Shown here: in pieces, positions 18,037-25,330 of the stretch | Layout of the letters: the number at the start of each line of letters is the position of its first letter | How positions within the stretch are numbered: the first letter of the stretch is position 1 | Source: Pseudomonadota bacterium | GTDB lineage: Bacteria; Pseudomonadota; Alphaproteobacteria; Rhizobiales; Hyphomicrobiaceae | NCBI GenBank assembly: GCA_003242645.1 | Contig: QGVC01000012.1 | Location: 1-25,330, forward strand | Reading direction: 5' to 3' | DNA: 25,330 nt | Program-made: the position numbers and the translations under genes | The notes under the pieces: generated by a model | The model's database searches: none | What the model saw: the letters and a program-made list of their open reading frames with translations, nothing else | What the model was told of the DNA's origin: nothing

Positions 18037-19017
18037 ATGCGTGAGCCCCGAATGGGCCGATCAAAGCAGCTTGCGAGAAACCAACGCCCCGAGCCGGCCA
18101 AGCCGCAGAAGCCTGTACCGCTGAAGCAGGGCCGCGACAGCTCTGAGCTGTCAGAACCCGAGCAACAGGCTTCCGGCCGGCCGCCACAAACGATGCGCAT
18201 CGCCAAAGCGATCGCGAGAGCAGGCCTCTGTTCCCGCCGGGAAGCCGAGCGTTGGATCGCCGAGGGCCGTGTGACCGTCAATGGCGAAGTTCTGAAAAGC
18301 CCAGCGCGCGACGTTGGGCCTGACGACGTGGTGCTGGTCGACGGCAAACCCTTGCCGGCTTTCGAGCCCGTTCAGCTTTGGCGGTACTACAAGCCGCGGG
18401 GCCTCGTCACCACTCACCGTGATCCTGATGGGCGCCCGACGGTCTTCGAGAACCTGCCCGAGGGGATGCCGCGGGTCATTTCCGTTGGCCGGCTTGACTT
18501 CAATTCGGAGGGACTGCTCCTACTGACGACGGACGGCGCACTGGCACGACACCTCGAGCTGCCGTCGACCGGTTGGCTCCGGCGTTATCGCGTGCGCGCA
18601 TTCGGAAAAGTTACGCAGGCCGAACTCGACAAGCTGAAGGATGGCATCGAGGTGGAGGGGACTCGGTATGGCTCGATCGAGGCCACGCTCGATCGGGTGA
18701 AGGGCAGCAACGTCTGGCTGACGGTCGCGCTCCGGGAAGGCAAGAACCGCGAGGTGCGCAAGGTGCTCAAAGCATTGGGCCTTCAGGTCAACCGGCTGAT
18801 CCGGGTCTCCTACGGCCCCTTCCAGCTCCATGACTTGAAGCCAGGTGAGGTCGAGCCTGTACGCCGGCGTGTGCTCATCGAGCAGCTTGGACCCCGGACC
18901 GCGAAACTCCTGGGGCTCAACGACGCCGAGGAGGAGAAGGCACGCCGGCAGCGCCGCAAGTCGGCGGCTTCCGAAGCTGACGCCGGATCGCAAGAAATCA
19001 AGGACGACGGACGATGA
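18037..19017 (+). CDS. rluB: 23S rRNA pseudouridine synthase, RluB/RsuA family
   Basis: A 326-residue pseudouridine synthase, expected to modify U2605 of 23S rRNA. An S4 RNA-binding domain (about 53-105, RIAKAIARAGLCSRREAERWI and VTVNGEVLK) is followed by the catalytic domain with Asp154 in GRLDFNSEGLLLLTTDG. REGKNREVRKVL and NRLIRVSYGPFQL are family marks. The N-terminal 50 residues and the C-terminal 35 are charged extensions with no fold evident. The start could instead be Met6 (18052). RluB and RluE/F are hard to separate by sequence alone; the S4 domain and neighbours favour RluB. Its stop overlaps the rsmD start by four bases (ATGA), indicating translational coupling. Confidence 0.93.
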   Translation: MREPRMGRSKQLARNQRPEPAKPQKPVPLKQGRDSSELSEPEQQASGRPPQTMRIAKAIARAGLCSRREAERWIAEGRVTVNGEVLKSPARDVGPDDVVLVDGKPLPAFEPVQLWRYYKPRGLVTTHRDPDGRPTVFENLPEGMPRVISVGRLDFNSEGLLLLTTDGALARHLELPSTGWLRRYRVRAFGKVTQAELDKLKDGIEVEGTRYGSIEATLDRVKGSNVWLTVALREGKNREVRKVLKALGLQVNRLIRVSYGPFQLHDLKPGEVEPVRRRVLIEQLGPRTAKLLGLNDAEEEKARRQRRKSAASEADAGSQEIKDDGR

Positions 19018-19604
19018 GGGTCATCGGAGGCCGGTTTCGTGGCCGGCCGCTCGCCTCGCCCAGGGATCCGAGTGACCTGCGGCTGCGGCCGTCGTCGGAC
19101 CGCGTGCGGGAATCCGTCTTCAACATTCTGACCCACGGAATCCCGGACTTCTCCCTCGAAGGCGCCAAGGTGCTCGATCTTTTCGCCGGCACAGGCGCGC
19201 TCGGCATCGAGGGCCTGTCGCGCGGCGCCAGCTTCTGCCTGTTCGTGGAGCAGGATGCGGAAGCGCGCGGACTCATTCGCCGCAATATCGAGGCTTTCGG
19301 ACTGACTGGGGTGACGCGGATTTTCCGCCGCGACGCCACCGACCTCGGCCCAGCAGGACACCGCAACGGGTTCACGCTGGTCTTCGCCGATCCGCCGTAC
19401 GGCAAGGGGCTCGCCGAAAAGGCGCTTGCCTCCGCAGCGGAAGGCGGCTGGCTGGCCGACGGCGCGATCGCGGTGATCGAGGAATCCGATCGAGCCGAAC
19501 TTGCGCTACCTCCAGGGTTTACAGAGATCGACCGACGCACGTGGGGTAGCACGCAAGTTGTATTTGCCCGCTACGAAACCCAATCCGGCGCGCGTGCGCC
19601 CTGA
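19014..19604 (+). CDS. rsmD: 16S rRNA (guanine(966)-N2)-methyltransferase RsmD
   Basis: A 196-residue SAM-dependent methyltransferase that makes m2G966 in the 30S subunit. It has the family start MRVIGGRFRGRPL, the RLRPSSDRVRESVFNIL segment (24-39), SAM motif I VLDLFAGTGALGIE (53-66), and the catalytic DPPY (126-129) used by N-methyltransferases. The gene overlaps the rluB stop by four bases. The EamA transporter follows 14 bp after its stop, so the three probably share a transcript. Pairing with rluB fits a ribosome-modification unit. Confidence 0.95.
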   Translation: MRVIGGRFRGRPLASPRDPSDLRLRPSSDRVRESVFNILTHGIPDFSLEGAKVLDLFAGTGALGIEGLSRGASFCLFVEQDAEARGLIRRNIEAFGLTGVTRIFRRDATDLGPAGHRNGFTLVFADPPYGKGLAEKALASAAEGGWLADGAIAVIEESDRAELALPPGFTEIDRRTWGSTQVVFARYETQSGARAP

Positions 19605-19618
19605 ACGTCCAGGAAGCT

Positions 19619-20593
19619 ATGCAGAAGCCATCACCCCAACACCCGGATCGCCGGGCAGAGCGCATCAGCGGCTGGATCGAGGCCGGGCTTTATGTGCTCA
19701 CCATCGCCATCCTGAGCGTCTCGAACGCATTCGCGATATCACAAGGCGCTCACCCGATCGTTTTCATCCTCTACTCGCTTGTGATCTCCGCCGTCGGAAT
19801 GTTGATCTACACGGGCCCCGGCAACGAGCCCATCCGTGTGATGTTGAATCCATTGAGCTGGTTTGTCGGGCTCGGGATCATCGGGGTCGAGGTTTCCTTC
19901 TGCCTCATCCTGCTCACGCTCTCGCCAGCCGAAGCCAACATCATCCTGCGCCTATCCATTCCGTTGGCGCTCCTTCTCGGCTGGATCATATTCCGGCGGA
20001 GCCCTGGTACGGGGGCGTGGATCGGCGCCGCCATCGTCGCCGCGGGTGTCGGATCACTGCTTTTCACAGTCGATCTTTCGACCCAGGCAATCGGCCTATT
20101 CTACGGTGTCATTGCCGCAGCATCGATCTGCTTGCGCGGATTTGCGAGCGAGTTTCATCCCTGGAACCGGGCTGCCCGAAGTGTCTTCGAGAAAATCCGG
20201 ATCACCGGCCTGGTGGTTCTCGTGACCGGCCTCGCGGGCCTGTTTCTCGTCGGTTTGGCAGCCACGCTGGTCGGTCTCGGCTTTGCAGAACGAAGCAACC
20301 TTCTGCCGGCTCCTGCTGACCTTTGGCATTGGCCGACGATCGTGCTGGCCTTGTTCGTCGGCTCGCTGATCTTCGCCACCATGAGCTATCTGCAGTTCTC
20401 CTCGGTGGTGAAGATAGAGACCGAGAACTTCATCGCCACCAGCGCTTTCATGCCGCTCGCCGCAGCGCTCGTGCAGAGCCTGGCGGTGTCGATTGGGCTC
20501 ATTGATGCCGTCGTTTTCGACTGGCGGCTCTTGCCTGGAAGCATTCTGATTATCGCCGGCGTGATGCTGCTGATCGCAACCCGGAGGAGTTGA
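19619..20593 (+). CDS. DMT-superfamily (EamA) inner-membrane transporter
   Basis: A 324-residue integral membrane protein with about ten hydrophobic segments arranged as two EamA-like halves (roughly 17-140 and 150-322). A short charged N-terminus precedes the first. LSPAEANIILRLSIPLALLLG fits helix 3-4 of the family, and the repeat in the second half (ETENFIATSAFMPLAAAL) is similar in layout. Substrates of this superfamily include amino acids, nucleosides and other metabolites; none can be inferred here. An AGGA site lies just before the ATG. It probably shares the rluB-rsmD transcript and converges with mutL, only 5 bp separating the stops. The link to rRNA modification is likely accidental. 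Confidence 0.85.
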   Translation: MQKPSPQHPDRRAERISGWIEAGLYVLTIAILSVSNAFAISQGAHPIVFILYSLVISAVGMLIYTGPGNEPIRVMLNPLSWFVGLGIIGVEVSFCLILLTLSPAEANIILRLSIPLALLLGWIIFRRSPGTGAWIGAAIVAAGVGSLLFTVDLSTQAIGLFYGVIAAASICLRGFASEFHPWNRAARSVFEKIRITGLVVLVTGLAGLFLVGLAATLVGLGFAERSNLLPAPADLWHWPTIVLALFVGSLIFATMSYLQFSSVVKIETENFIATSAFMPLAAALVQSLAVSIGLIDAVVFDWRLLPGSILIIAGVMLLIATRRS

Positions 20594-20598
20594 CCGCC

Positions 20599-22407
20599 TC
20601 AGCGCCGGCCGAAGAGCCGCTCGATGTCGCTGAGTTGCAGCTCCACATACGTTGGCCGGCCGTGGTTGCACTGGCCAGCGAATGGAGTCGCCTCCATCTC
20701 CCGGAGCAGCGCGTTCATCTCGTCCGCCGTGAGGCGCCGCCCAGCGCGGACGCTGCCGTGGCAGGCCATCGTGGCGCACACCGCTTCGAGCCGCTCTTTC
20801 AGCGCCTGCCGTCCCTCGTCCCGCAGGATCTCGGCGGCAAGGTCGCGGACCAGCCCCTTGACATCGGTCTGGCCGAGTAGAGCGGGCGTCTCCCGCACGG
20901 CCACAGCTTTGGGGCCGAACCGCTCCAGCACGAGACCGAGCTCCGCCAATTCATCCGCACGCTCCGCCAATGCCTCCGCCTCGTCCTCGCTCAGCTCAAC
21001 GATCTCAGGAATAAGGAGGCCCTGGCGCACCACGCCGCCGTCGGCGAGCATCCTTTTCATGCGCTCGTAGACGAGCCGTTCGTGCGCAGCGTGCTGGTCG
21101 ACAATGATCATGGAATTGCGCGTTTGCGCGATGATGTAGGTCTCGTGGATCTGGCAACGCGCCGCCCCAAGCGGGCGGTCGAGCAGGTCGGACGTTTGAT
21201 CAAGCGCATCCCCAACAACAGCGGCGCTCGGTTCGTCGATGCCGGCGAGTGGCGCCTGATAGGCTTCAGCGAATCCGGCTGTTCTCTGACGATCAAAATT
21301 GTGCCCAGCCGTAGTTCCCTGTCGGAACGCAACGGTTGACGCGGCTGCGAAGCGGCTGTTGCGCTCTGCAATTTCCAGCACCGCCGAAGCGCCGGTGGTG
21401 GACGCCCGATGCCCGGCCTGCTTCAAGGCGTGACCTAAGGCCCCGATGAGCAGTGAGCGAACAGCCGCGGGATTGCGAAAGCGCACCTCGGCCTTGGTGG
21501 GATGCACGTTCACGTCCACTTCTCGGGGATTGAGCTCGACGAAGATGGCGAGTACCGGCTGGCGGCCGCGCGGAACGAGATCGGAATAGGCCGCACGGAC
21601 GGCGCTCACGAGCAACCTGTCCCGCACTGGCCGTCCGTTCACGAACAGAAATTGCTGGCTCGCATCCGGACGATGCAGCGTCGGCAAACCGGCGAAGCCG
21701 AAAACGCGTATTCCCTCCTTCTCTCCGGCAATCTCGAGCGCGTCGTCCACGAAGGTGCGGCCCATCACCTGACCCAGCCGCTGCAGGAAGCCCTGCGAGT
21801 CCCTGGTCGTCGCTGGCAAGCGCAGTGGCGTGCGTTCGCCCGTCACCAGCACGAAGCCGATCTCCGGGTGCGCCATGGCGAGCCGCTTCACCACGTCGCC
21901 AATAGCCAGGTTCTCGGCGCGCTCCGATTTGAGAAATTTGAGCCGGGCCGGAGTCGCTGAAAAAAGATTGCGCACCTCGACCCGTGTGCCCGGATTGCCG
22001 GCAGCCGGCATCAGCGGCCCCTTCCAACCGCGCTCGACAGTCAAGGCATAAGCCTCGCTCGCGCCGCGCGTCCGCGAGACAATCGTCAGCTCAGCCACCG
22101 AGCCGATCGATGGCAGCGCCTCGCCGCGGAAGCCGAGGGTCCGAATGTCGAGGAGATCGTCGCCGTTGAGCTTGGAGGTCGCGTGCCGCTCGACGGAGAG
22201 CACGAGGTCGTCCGGGTCCATGCCAACGCCGTCGTCGGTGACGCGAATGAGCGATACGCCACCGCCCGAGGTCACCACCTCGATCTCGCGCGCGCCGGCG
22301 TCGATGGCATTCTCGACCAGCTCTTTGACCACGCTCGCCGGCCGCTCGATGACCTCTCCCGCGGCGATGCGGTTGATGAGCTCTGGTGAGAGCTGCCGGA
22401 TAGCCAC
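20599..22407 (-). CDS. mutL: DNA mismatch repair protein MutL (endonuclease type)
   Basis: A 602-residue GHKL ATPase that links MutS mismatch recognition to strand excision. ATPase motifs are [11 protein letters not shown] (29-39), DDGVGM (58-63), RHATSK (74-79) and [11 protein letters not shown] (92-102). After a variable linker (about 335-415), the C-terminal domain carries the endonuclease metal motif DQHA-X2-E-X4-E (Asp437, Glu443, Glu448), plus ACHGS and CNHGRPT (580-586). This marks the nicking MutL found in bacteria without MutH. Translation begins at a GTG preceded by a GGGGAGGGGAG site. pgi ends 28 bp upstream, so the two are probably one operon. Confidence 0.97.
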   Translation of the reverse strand: MAIRQLSPELINRIAAGEVIERPASVVKELVENAIDAGAREIEVVTSGGGVSLIRVTDDGVGMDPDDLVLSVERHATSKLNGDDLLDIRTLGFRGEALPSIGSVAELTIVSRTRGASEAYALTVERGWKGPLMPAAGNPGTRVEVRNLFSATPARLKFLKSERAENLAIGDVVKRLAMAHPEIGFVLVTGERTPLRLPATTRDSQGFLQRLGQVMGRTFVDDALEIAGEKEGIRVFGFAGLPTLHRPDASQQFLFVNGRPVRDRLLVSAVRAAYSDLVPRGRQPVLAIFVELNPREVDVNVHPTKAEVRFRNPAAVRSLLIGALGHALKQAGHRASTTGASAVLEIAERNSRFAAASTVAFRQGTTAGHNFDRQRTAGFAEAYQAPLAGIDEPSAAVVGDALDQTSDLLDRPLGAARCQIHETYIIAQTRNSMIIVDQHAAHERLVYERMKRMLADGGVVRQGLLIPEIVELSEDEAEALAERADELAELGLVLERFGPKAVAVRETPALLGQTDVKGLVRDLAAEILRDEGRQALKERLEAVCATMACHGSVRAGRRLTADEMNALLREMEATPFAGQCNHGRPTYVELQLSDIERLFGRR

Positions 22408-22435
22408 GGCTCCCCTCCCCGCGGACTGCGCCGAC

Positions 22436-23803
22436 TCAGGTGGCCTGCTTTAGCCGCTCGCGCGACAGGACCTTGCCGAGCTCGACCGCTGGCTGGTCGA
22501 ACGGATCGACGCCCAGCAGACGTCCGGCCAAAATCGTTTCCAGCATGAAGTGCATGAGGAGAGCGCCCAGCGAACGCTCATTTAGGCGGTCGACATCGAT
22601 GAACCGCACGGGCCTTCCGGCGCGGGTCAACGCAGCGGGAACACCATGAGTCTGTGCGGCCACAAGATCACCCGCGTGGCGGCCTGCCATCTCATCGAGG
22701 CCTGCCAACTTTGCGAGCTCCGGATCGATCCGAGGGCCGGTCCCTGCCGTCGCCTGCCGCACCACGGTGATCACATGCTCCCGTGGGCCATCCATGAAAA
22801 GCTGAAGCTGACTGTGTTGATCCACCGGCCCGAGACACGCGATTGGCGTCGTGCCCTCGCCATTCTTGCCCAAGCTCTCAGCCCACAGCTGAACATACCA
22901 ATGGGCGAAGCGGCCGAGCCGGTCGGCATAAGGCATCATGACGCTGATGCGAATGCTTTTCTCCTTGGCGAGCGCGATGTTCATCGCCGCTCCGACGGCG
23001 GGCGGGAAGTCGGCAGGTCTGACAGCAGCCCGCAGGGCGGAGACGACCTCGGCCGCGCCGGCCCTGAGCGCCCGCACATCAAGTCCGCGCGCAATGGCTG
23101 GCAGGAGTCCGACGTTCGTCAAGACGGAGTAGCGGCCGCCAATCTCTGTGTGATGGTCGAGTAAGGGAATGCCGTGGGCCTCGAACAGCTCCCGCAGGCC
23201 ATTCTTGCGCCCAGGTTTGGCGGGCTCGGTCAGCCCCAGGAACATGCGGGGGATCTCGCTGCCGAGACCAGCGGCCTTCACGGCGTCCAGGGCTGCGATC
23301 GCCTGCACCAGCGTCTCTGGCGTGTTCCCTGACTTCGAAGTGACCACGAACCGGCTGGAAGGTAAGTCGAGGCTCGCCAGCGACCGCTTCAGCGTATCCG
23401 CGTCCAGGTTATCGTAGAACCGCGTCCGCGGCCGGTCTTTCTGGGCTTCGTCGGCAGCCCCCGGAATATACCAGCCGGCAAGCTGCGCGAGCGTCTGGCC
23501 ACCAAGACTCGAACCTCCCGTGCCGAAGAAAACGATTGTGCTCGCGCCTTCCATGAGCCTGGCCATTGCGGCCTCAGCCGGCGGGATGTCGGATGTCTCC
23601 TCAGGAACGCGGAGGATCGCGAGTCTCCCCGTCTCCCAATCCTTCCGAAGGTCGTCGAGCGCTGGTCCAAGCCTGTCGAGCCAGCCCCGCAGCGCGCTCT
23701 CGGAGAGTCCGTGGCTTCCGATAGCTCCCTCAAGAACGCCTTCGATATTCTGCCGATAAGGAAGGGTGGCTGCGGAAGATCCGGCGCCTGACGACTCCAC
23801 CAT
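22436..23803 (-). CDS. pgi: Glucose-6-phosphate isomerase
   Basis: A 455-residue sugar isomerase interconverting glucose-6-phosphate and fructose-6-phosphate. It is of the shorter bacterial class (about 450 residues, against 550 in E. coli). Motifs are GTGGSSLGG (94-102), SKSGNTPET (156-164) for phosphate binding, GGRYS (222-226), WAESLGK (307-313) with the catalytic Glu309, DQHSQ (328-332) with His330, and the C-terminal QPAVELGK with Lys444. All catalytic residues are present. An AAGGAG site lies about 10 bases before the ATG. It lies between the M16 protein gene (98 bp upstream) and mutL on the same strand. Confidence 0.95.
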   Translation of the reverse strand: MVESSGAGSSAATLPYRQNIEGVLEGAIGSHGLSESALRGWLDRLGPALDDLRKDWETGRLAILRVPEETSDIPPAEAAMARLMEGASTIVFFGTGGSSLGGQTLAQLAGWYIPGAADEAQKDRPRTRFYDNLDADTLKRSLASLDLPSSRFVVTSKSGNTPETLVQAIAALDAVKAAGLGSEIPRMFLGLTEPAKPGRKNGLRELFEAHGIPLLDHHTEIGGRYSVLTNVGLLPAIARGLDVRALRAGAAEVVSALRAAVRPADFPPAVGAAMNIALAKEKSIRISVMMPYADRLGRFAHWYVQLWAESLGKNGEGTTPIACLGPVDQHSQLQLFMDGPREHVITVVRQATAGTGPRIDPELAKLAGLDEMAGRHAGDLVAAQTHGVPAALTRAGRPVRFIDVDRLNERSLGALLMHFMLETILAGRLLGVDPFDQPAVELGKVLSRERLKQAT

Positions 23804-23901
23804 GCCGCGAGGTCTCCTTCTCCCTGGTCAGCAATCGCGTAGTGTTAGACCTGAGTCCCTTGCAAGTGCCAAGCTCGGGACACAGCAGACAACACACGAA
23901 C

Positions 23902-25272
23902 TCAGGACCGCACTTTGAGGTTCTTCGGCTGACCCACGACGGTCATGATGAGGTTGTCCGTCTCCAGAATGCGCTTGGCAGCCCGTTTGACGTCCTCCAG
24001 CGTGACCGCCTCGATCAGCGAATTGCGCTTCTCGATGTAGTCCTGGCCGAGCCCGTCCTGCATGATGCCTAGAAGCTGGTTGGCGATCTTGGCGTTGGTG
24101 TCGAACCTCAGCGGGTAGGAGCCGATGAGATAGCTCTTGGCATTCTCGAGCTCCTCCGGCGTTGGGCCTTCGGTCGCCATGCGCTGCAGCTCCGCACGGA
24201 TCACCTCGAGCGATTGGCCAATCTCCTCATTCTTCGTCGCGACCCCTCCGGCGAAGATGGCCGTATGCTGATAGGGCTGTAGATAGCTGTAGACCGAATA
24301 GGCCAGCCCGCGCTTCTCGCGCACCTCTTCCATCAACCGCGAGGAGAAGCCGCCGCCACCCAGAATGTGGTTCATGACGAAGGCAGGAATGAAATCCGGG
24401 TCCTTGCGCGGAATACCGGCAAGCCCGAATGTGGCGACCGACTGCGGCACGGGCATCTCGATGATTTGCAAATCCCCGCCCTTTTTCGGCTCGACGAACG
24501 GAATCGGTACAAGGTCGGCCTTTTCAGGTAACTCACCGAATACCCGGTCGAGCACCTTGCCGAGTGTTTGCGCGTCGATATCGCCTACAACGGCGATTTT
24601 CAGCGTATCCTTCGCGAACACCCGCTTGCGGTACGCTTCCAGGTCTTCACGGGTGATCGCGGCAAGGCTTTCCTCCGTTCCCGCTGCCGGCCGGCCATAA
24701 GGGTGATTCGGGAAGGCCGCAGCGAACCATTCCCGCGCAGCAACGCGGTCAGGATCCTTGGCGGCGAACGCGAGGCTGGTGAGCAGCTGCCCGCGGATAC
24801 GCTCCATCGCATCGGGGTCGAACCGCGGCTTATTGATGGCGAGCCGTAGCAGCTCGACGGCTTCGTCCAGGTTCTCCGTCAACGTCTCGAAGCTGCCGTA
24901 GAAGGAGTCGCGGCTGTCTTCGAAGCCCATGCGCATGGCGATCTCTTCCATGCGCTCCTGGAACTCAATGGCTGTGAGCTCGCCGGCCCCCTCGTCCAGC
25001 ATGGCCGTCAGGAAATTTGCGACCCCTTCCTTTCCGGGCGGGTCCTGCGAATTGCCGCCTTCGAACGCGAAACGCATCGCGATAAGCGGAACCGAGTGCT
25101 CTTCGACCAGCCATGCCTCGATACCGCCGGGGCTCTTCACTGTTTGTATTTTCATTGCGAACGCTGACGTGGGATTTGTTGCACCGAGCCCGACGAGGAG
25201 CGCAGTGGCAAGGGCGAAAAGGGTGCGGGGAGCTGAGACAAAGCCGGATGACCCGAGCAAGCGCGCAGCCAT
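23902..25272 (-). CDS. Exported M16-family peptidase-like protein, zinc motif absent
   Basis: A 456-residue protein with two M16 (pitrilysin-like) domains. An N-terminal signal peptide is likely (about 1-39, cut after SAFA), placing it in the periplasm. The place of the zinc motif HxxEH is NFLTA (86-90), so all three metal and catalytic residues are lost. The second half keeps FSSRLMEEVREKRGLAYSVYS (Arg321, Tyr325), the Arg/Tyr pair that the non-zinc partner supplies in heterodimeric M16 peptidases. The protein therefore probably works with a catalytic M16 subunit, whose gene would be expected just upstream, past the window edge. The ATG has a GAGGGAG site. An inactive scaffold is the alternative. 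Confidence 0.88.
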   Translation of the reverse strand: MAARLLGSSGFVSAPRTLFALATALLVGLGATNPTSAFAMKIQTVKSPGGIEAWLVEEHSVPLIAMRFAFEGGNSQDPPGKEGVANFLTAMLDEGAGELTAIEFQERMEEIAMRMGFEDSRDSFYGSFETLTENLDEAVELLRLAINKPRFDPDAMERIRGQLLTSLAFAAKDPDRVAAREWFAAAFPNHPYGRPAAGTEESLAAITREDLEAYRKRVFAKDTLKIAVVGDIDAQTLGKVLDRVFGELPEKADLVPIPFVEPKKGGDLQIIEMPVPQSVATFGLAGIPRKDPDFIPAFVMNHILGGGGFSSRLMEEVREKRGLAYSVYSYLQPYQHTAIFAGGVATKNEEIGQSLEVIRAELQRMATEGPTPEELENAKSYLIGSYPLRFDTNAKIANQLLGIMQDGLGQDYIEKRNSLIEAVTLEDVKRAAKRILETDNLIMTVVGQPKNLKVRS

Positions 25273-25285
25273 GGTGTGAACTCCC

Positions 25286-25330
25286 TCAAGAACGACCGTT
25301 CGGCGCAGAGGTTCGGGTCTGCTCCACGCC
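25286..25330 (-). CDS. Possible C-terminal end of an upstream minus-strand gene
   Basis: One minus-strand frame from the window edge runs 14 codons to a TGA at 25286-25288, 13 bp before the M16 start. Such a short gap fits an operon partner, for example a catalytic M16 subunit. The few residues (ending SAPNGRS) carry no identifiable motif, and the other two frames are also open, so the call rests on context alone. Confidence 0.25.
   Translation of the reverse strand, partial: GVEQTRTSAPNGRS

Noticed and set aside
19501..20319. 272-codon plus-strand open frame across rsmD and the EamA gene
   Set aside because: It is out of frame with two supported genes and its translation is Arg/His/Pro-rich noise.

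Overview
The window is a high-GC piece of a bacterial chromosome. It is best explained as an alphaproteobacterium of the order Hyphomicrobiales (Rhizobiales). The evidence is a CtrA master cell-cycle regulator, its small inhibitor SciP (DUF1153), the FliJ-like protein that usually sits beside ctrA, a DUF2093 gene after xseA, a PmtA-type phospholipid methyltransferase, and a MutL of the endonuclease class. This is core genome. I found no transposase, integrase, phage gene, CRISPR array, toxin-antitoxin pair or defence island, and no convincing new multi-gene system.

Layout. 1-1920: end of groES, then groEL with a terminator. 1975-7205: metabolic genes, namely a PYROXD2/phytoene-desaturase-like flavoenzyme (-), a D-2-hydroxyacid dehydrogenase (+), an aspartate aminotransferase (+), an LptM-like lipoprotein (+) and an MBL-fold hydrolase (-). 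7278-9770: cell-cycle and motility cluster, ctrA (-), fliJ (+) and sciP (-), with long non-coding gaps holding CtrA-box-like motifs and GANTC sites. 10054-12030: mnmA and a pmtA-like gene, probably one transcript. 12084-12217: a strong sigma70-type promoter and a CAT-anticodon tRNA. 12618-12917: a small exported protein with a histidine-rich tail. 12962-14982: xseA and DUF2093 (-), divergent from purD (15078-16367, +). 16553-20593: a patatin-like lipase (+) convergent with tadA (-), which is divergent from rluB-rsmD-EamA transporter (+). 20599-25272: a minus-strand run of M16 peptidase-like protein, pgi and mutL.

How the genes relate. CtrA and SciP form a known regulatory pair: SciP binds CtrA and blocks activation of CtrA-dependent promoters, many of them flagellar. 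FliJ lies between them. mnmA, the CAT tRNA, tadA, rluB and rsmD all concern tRNA or rRNA and its modification. xseA and mutL concern DNA repair. purD, pgi and the aminotransferase are central metabolism.

The observations most worth a second look are: the regulatory DNA around ctrA/fliJ/sciP; the histidine-tailed exported protein; the M16 protein that lacks the zinc motif but keeps the Arg/Tyr motif; the 8-bp palindrome just before the aminotransferase; and an LptM-like gene that has no lysA or argH beside it here.
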